A stretch of DNA of 64,000 bases from Monosporascus cannonballus (lineage: Eukaryota; Ascomycota; Sordariomycetes; Xylariales): positions 496,001 to 560,000 of the forward strand of contig QJNS01000008.1 in the NCBI GenBank assembly GCA_004154925.1. Direction: 5' to 3'. Within the stretch, counting starts at the first letter, position 1, and each line of letters begins with the position of its first letter. A program made the position numbers and the translations under genes. The notes below the pieces were generated by a model, which was not told where the DNA came from, did not search any database, and saw only the letters and a program-made list of their open reading frames with translations. Shown piece after piece: positions 59,820 through 64,000 of this stretch.

Positions 59820-61650
59820 TGAAAGATTAGAACCGTTTTAAAAGCGAATTCTAATTTAAAACGTACGCGTTTGATATTTGGAACCTTATCGATTTTGATT
59901 AATTACTTTCGTAACCTGTTAAATAAATAAAACCCGATATAACCTTTTATCCTAAAAGACGAATTCCTTATATGGCGCAATTTAATATTTTATTATTACT
60001 TTTATCGTTTAAAAGAATTACCGAAAAAATTAATTTTACGAGATACTTAATAAATACCTTTAAGGTAAGGACCGAAAATAAATAAGCCTATAATTAAAAT
60101 CTTGCGGCATATACTTTTAAAAATTGAAAATACGATATTTTTCGTACAAATGTTAACGATTTAATAAAATAAATTTAGAATTAATATTTTTAATAATTAA
60201 AAAAATTAATTTTTTCCCTAGAAAAAACGTACGGAAATAATACGCCAAATTGGCCGAATTAAGTAAAATATACGATAGTAAGTTTTTGATTAACATTTAA
60301 CAAATATATTGCGAAATGTTAAAGTAAATATCGAAATTTAGCAAAAAGTTAAACGAATAGATCGTAAAATGGCAAAAGATTATAGCCCTGGAATAACGAT
60401 ATGGTATTCCAGAAACGAAGATAATAATTATATTGGTTAACGATTTATATATAATATTAGCCCTTATAATTAGAATATAGATTATTATTTTTAAATGGTA
60501 AAAAAGGCCAAAATCGATAACGGTATAATTAACTTTTAAAAAATGGTAGTTAATTTTTTGGATTATTATATTATAACCCATTTTTTATTAATATGGCGAA
60601 ATATTAAAATAACGTTTTTAACTTTTTATAGGATTTCGGTAAATTTATTTATTTAAGATAGTTTTGATTAGGAAAAAATTAAATTTATTAATTTCCAATT
60701 ATAAAAGAAAATTCCGGTACAAAAACAAAAACGAAGTAATTGGAAAGATTTTTATTCGGATTAAAACGTTAATAAGAAAAAACGTAACGAATTAAATATT
60801 TACGGTATCCGTTATAAAGCTTATTTAAGTCTTTATTATATATTATTTTAATGCTTTTATACGTTTTTTAATAAAGCTTTAATACGTTTTCGTTTTATAA
60901 GAAAATAACAAAGTTAATTTATTCACGATTTACTTTTACTTAATCCTTAAAAATATCGAAAAGTTATCGAAAAATATGGAAAAATTAATTGCTTAAAAAA
61001 CGGAATAATTTCTAAAAGGAGTAAAACGGGTATTAACGTATTTTTGATTAATTACGCGCGTAGTATAATAAACGTTTCGTTTTACTCCTGAAAAAATTCC
61101 ATTATTTTGGATTCAAAATCGACGATATATATTTTTAACGTAATTAGTAAATTCCTTAATTATAAATTTACCGTATAAGGCGACGGAATATACATAAGTA
61201 ATAATTTTGTTCCGATTAATGGTTACGGAAAGGTAAACAGATTATTTTAATACTTTAACGTTATAAACGCGTTACGTTTGTATAATATAACCCATTATAA
61301 AGACTTTGCGTATAATTTGGTATTATTTCGATAATTTCGGGAAAAATATTAATAAAATAATAAAGAGATTAATAATTATATTTGAAAGAAATATTACTAG
61401 GTTATTATTACGTTAACAAATAAATTTAATTAATTCATTTTCGAAAATATCGACGTAATACTTTTTAACGTAATATTTATAGCTTATAAACGAAATGTTA
61501 ATTTAAAGATTGCGAAATTATTACGTACCGGCGATAAGACCATATAATATTTACGTTTAGGTTATCTAAGTTCTAAAATAATCGTTTAATTTCCGTTTTA
61601 TATAAAAAGAGTATAATTAAAAGGCCTTATGACGGTCGAATACCAGGCCT
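59820..61650 (+). other. Element H 5' coding region (expected gag/protease), unreadable
   Basis: RIPped sequence in the place of copia gag and protease. No zinc knuckle or DSGA-type protease motif found. A short readable piece 'KDEFLIWRNLIFYYYFYRL' near 59945-60005 may be Gag. The antisense open frame 60297-60581 has no recognisable domain. Confidence 0.4.
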
Positions 61651-61689
61651 ACAGCAAAACAAAAGCTAAAAGACAAATGCGTCGCATAT

Positions 61690-64000
61690 TAAGGAAGGGA
61701 CTTTCAGATTAGGCCAAAAACTAATTATCGATTTTACGGATTTCGAGTAAAACCCGGAAGGATATAAATACGTAATATTTGTTACCGATAAATACTTAAG
61801 TTATATTTAAGATATTTACTTTAAAAACGAAAAACAAAATATTTTAATTAATACATTGCAATATTTCTTAAATAGTTTTAAAAATTAACATAAGGTTTTT
61901 CTATAAATAATCGAATACGATAACGAAATTTTAAAAAATTATTTATTTTAAAATACGTCATAATTATTTCTTTTTAATTTTAAATTAAAACCTTTAGCAT
62001 TTTATATCTAAACCCAGAACGGGGATATAAAATAATTAGGGGGTGTAATTAAAGAAAAAGCGACTGTAATACGAAATAACGTTAAATAACCCTTGTTTTT
62101 AATTATATATATTTTTAAAACGGTAATATACCTATATAATTATACCCTTAAATACGGATTTTTTTAGCAAAACCTATACGAAATTTATTATATTTACTTG
62201 GCATACAAAAATAATATTACGGTATTTAATCGCAAGCTATAATAAGTCCATTTACGCGCTTATGGCTATATAACGTATGTTATAACGAAAACCGTTATAA
62301 AAAAAATAAAAGTTTTAAAAATTAAAACTAAAAATTTAAATCGATTATTTCCTCGGTTATTAATTAATAAATATTTACGAAATTTAAAACTGTTTAACGA
62401 ATCAGGTTATAGCTATTCCAAATGTATAATTTAATAAAAAGATTACCTTTTCCGGAAGTATTAAAGATTTTAAAAGCGATTTTTTCTATATTAGCGGAAA
62501 CAAATTATAACGTATTTTTCGATAAGTATTTATACCTAATTAGGTTATATACTACCTAAATATTTGTATATAAAAGAAAAATAAAAACTTAAACGGAATA
62601 ATTTAGCTACCGGTTAAATTGGAAATTTTGGAATAAAATAACATTGGCGTAAAAAGCATATAAAATAAGTAAAAATAAGTTTATGCGCAAGAAATTAATT
62701 ACCCTTATACGACCGTTATATTTGAATTATTTTTATTCCTTAAATTGTTTTTAACGTTTATTTTGATAATTATTATAATTATTATGCCGACAGAAAAAAA
62801 TAAAGGTAATTTTAAGCTTTTGTTATATTGTTTAACCCAAAGTAACGATAAAAAACATAAGTACCTTACGGGTTATAAACGTAAGCTTCCTATATGTTCC
62901 GTACCGAAATAATATTATGCAAAGAAATTACAGAATAAAAGAAGCCGTTTTTAAAATAAAACGGTTAATTTATTTTATAAAGATTTGCGATAACCGATTA
63001 GTAAATTACGAAGATTTAAGGAAATTAATTATTCGAAATACACGCCGCCCTAGTCGGAAAAGCTTTAATGTATTAATATACGAAAAAATATCCAAATCGC
63101 AAAACCGGACATATAAACGTAATTTACTTTTACCGTTATAAGGCTATAAAAAGCTAAATATATATTCGTTAAAACAAAGGTTTTTAAAAGCCGAAAAGAT
63201 TTATTTATAAAATTATAAAAATATATAGTTTTGGGAAATTATTAATTAATCTTTTATTAAAGAAAAATAAGTTTTAGGATATATACAGGTATACGTTTAT
63301 AAATTCGATAAAAACGGTTAATTGCAAAAATGCAAAGTATAATTTGTAAAACGTAATAATTCACAATTAAAAAGCGCGTATAACAATATATATGCGTTTA
63401 TATTTGCCAGAAAGTCCTTTCGAACGGTATTCGTTATTATAACCCGATTTAATTTGGAATTTAAATAATATAATATTTTTAATATTTTTGTTTACGTAAA
63501 TTTTCCTTACGACATATATATAAAATCGCCTTTAAGGCATTTATATCGTGGCAAAATCGTATGGATTAAAAAGGCCCTATATAATTTAAAAACATTATTA
63601 TTATTGTATCAAAAGAATTCTATTAATATATTAAATTTTTGGGATTTAACCCCGTTTCTTATAAGCCTTATTATTTTTTATTAAAAGGTATTCCTTTTTT
63701 ATATTAATAATATTATTTTTACGTATCGTAAAAAAGTTAATACTTAGTTAATTAAGCGATTTAATAAATTAAAAAATAATATACCTTTTTTAAAAGAATA
63801 AGGATTTTTAATAGTTTTTCTATATCGAAATAATTAAAAATAGACTTGACCAGAAAATCTGATTATTTTAATTTAATTTTATAAATAAATTAATTAATTT
63901 GGTTTTTAAAAAACGTTTCAATAACTCTTTAAATACGCCGATAATTACCGTTAAATTATTGCCCAACCGTAATTTAATTAATTTAAATTTAATTAGTAAA
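61690..64000 (+). pseudogene. pol: Element H pol (IN-RT), RIP-inactivated, partial
   Basis: Integrase: 'IDFTDFE.NPEGYKYVIFVT' near 61726-61785, 'IIEYDNEIL' near 61905-61930 (second Asp, consensus DNG) and 'TQNGDIK.LGGVIKEKATVI' near 62010-62075 (consensus PxQNGxxER). A linker is open as 62917-63141 (74 codons), in the same frame as the RT start 'GYKKLNIYSLKQRFLKAEKI' after one stop. RT: 'VYVYKFDKNG.LQKCK' near 63285-63340, 'FARKSFRTVFVIITRFNLE' near 63405-63460, 'KIVWIKKALYNLK' near 63555-63595, and 'FYINNIIFTYRKK' with YINN at 63700-63711 (consensus YVDD). Confidence 0.85.

Larger units (their letters stand above)
59593..64000 (+). mobile_element. Element H: Ty1/copia retrotransposon, RIPped, truncated by window edge
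   Basis: Integrase precedes reverse transcriptase, which is the Ty1/copia order and opposite to all the gypsy elements to its left. The 3' part (rest of RT, RNase H, 3' LTR) lies beyond base 64000. Its 5' LTR is either 59080-59592 or not recognisable. Gag and protease should occupy about 59800-61650 but cannot be read. Confidence 0.82.

Noticed and set aside
60297..60581. Minus-strand frame of 94 codons in element H
   Set aside because: Antisense to the expected copia gag/protease region, low-complexity, no second copy for comparison.

Overview
The window is a gene desert made almost entirely of retrotransposons inactivated by repeat-induced point mutation (RIP). It is very AT-rich. CpA and TpG are mostly converted to TpA while CpG survives, and former coding frames are riddled with stops at old Gln and Trp codons. 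That signature, together with Ty3/gypsy chromoviruses, a Ty1/copia element and a Fot1/pogo transposon, points to a filamentous ascomycete (Pezizomycotina) with AT-rich isochores. I cannot name the species. I found no intact host gene, rRNA, tRNA or CRISPR array.

Layout. 1-5871: a minus-strand gypsy element (Gyp1) running off the left edge, with its 5' LTR at 5433-5871. 5880-7440: a decayed Fot1/pogo transposase. 7494-12991: a complete minus-strand gypsy element (Gyp2) with two 190-bp LTRs and target duplication AACGG. 12997-16480: an AT-rich island with the opposite dinucleotide profile (CpG-poor, CpA/TpG retained), holding one ancient LTR. 17373-59067: a large nest built mainly from one chromovirus family, whose copies I call A to G. 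59068-59592: an unmutated LTR-like segment. 59593-64000: a plus-strand Ty1/copia element (H) running off the right edge.

The nest can be read from target duplications. F (right end 59067) was entered by D and by G (GGTTT). D was entered by C (GATAA), by E (CTCGA, inside D's 3' LTR) and by a 187-bp solo LTR (GAATA). C was entered by Gyp3 (ACGCG, inside gag), by a 386-bp solo LTR of the Gyp1 family and by a 120-bp tRNA-like insertion. Gyp3 was entered by a 132-bp mini-LTR (TAAAT). That makes up to five levels. A (plus) and B (minus) meet tail to tail at about 22270, where the 5' halves of D and F are missing.

Three points stand out. (1) Every copy of the A-G family that keeps its 3' tail (C, D, E, F, G) carries an additional reading frame of about 200 codons on the strand opposite to gag-pol. 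It lies between the chromodomain and the 3' LTR, is rich in Lys/Glu/Gln, looks coiled-coil, and is conserved in protein sequence between two divergent tail types. (2) RIP is uneven within elements: the outermost 100-250 bp of each insertion are nearly unmutated, while the same sequence in the inward-facing LTR is heavily mutated. (3) Family members are mosaics: they share pol but combine four U3 types, two gag types and two 3' tails.
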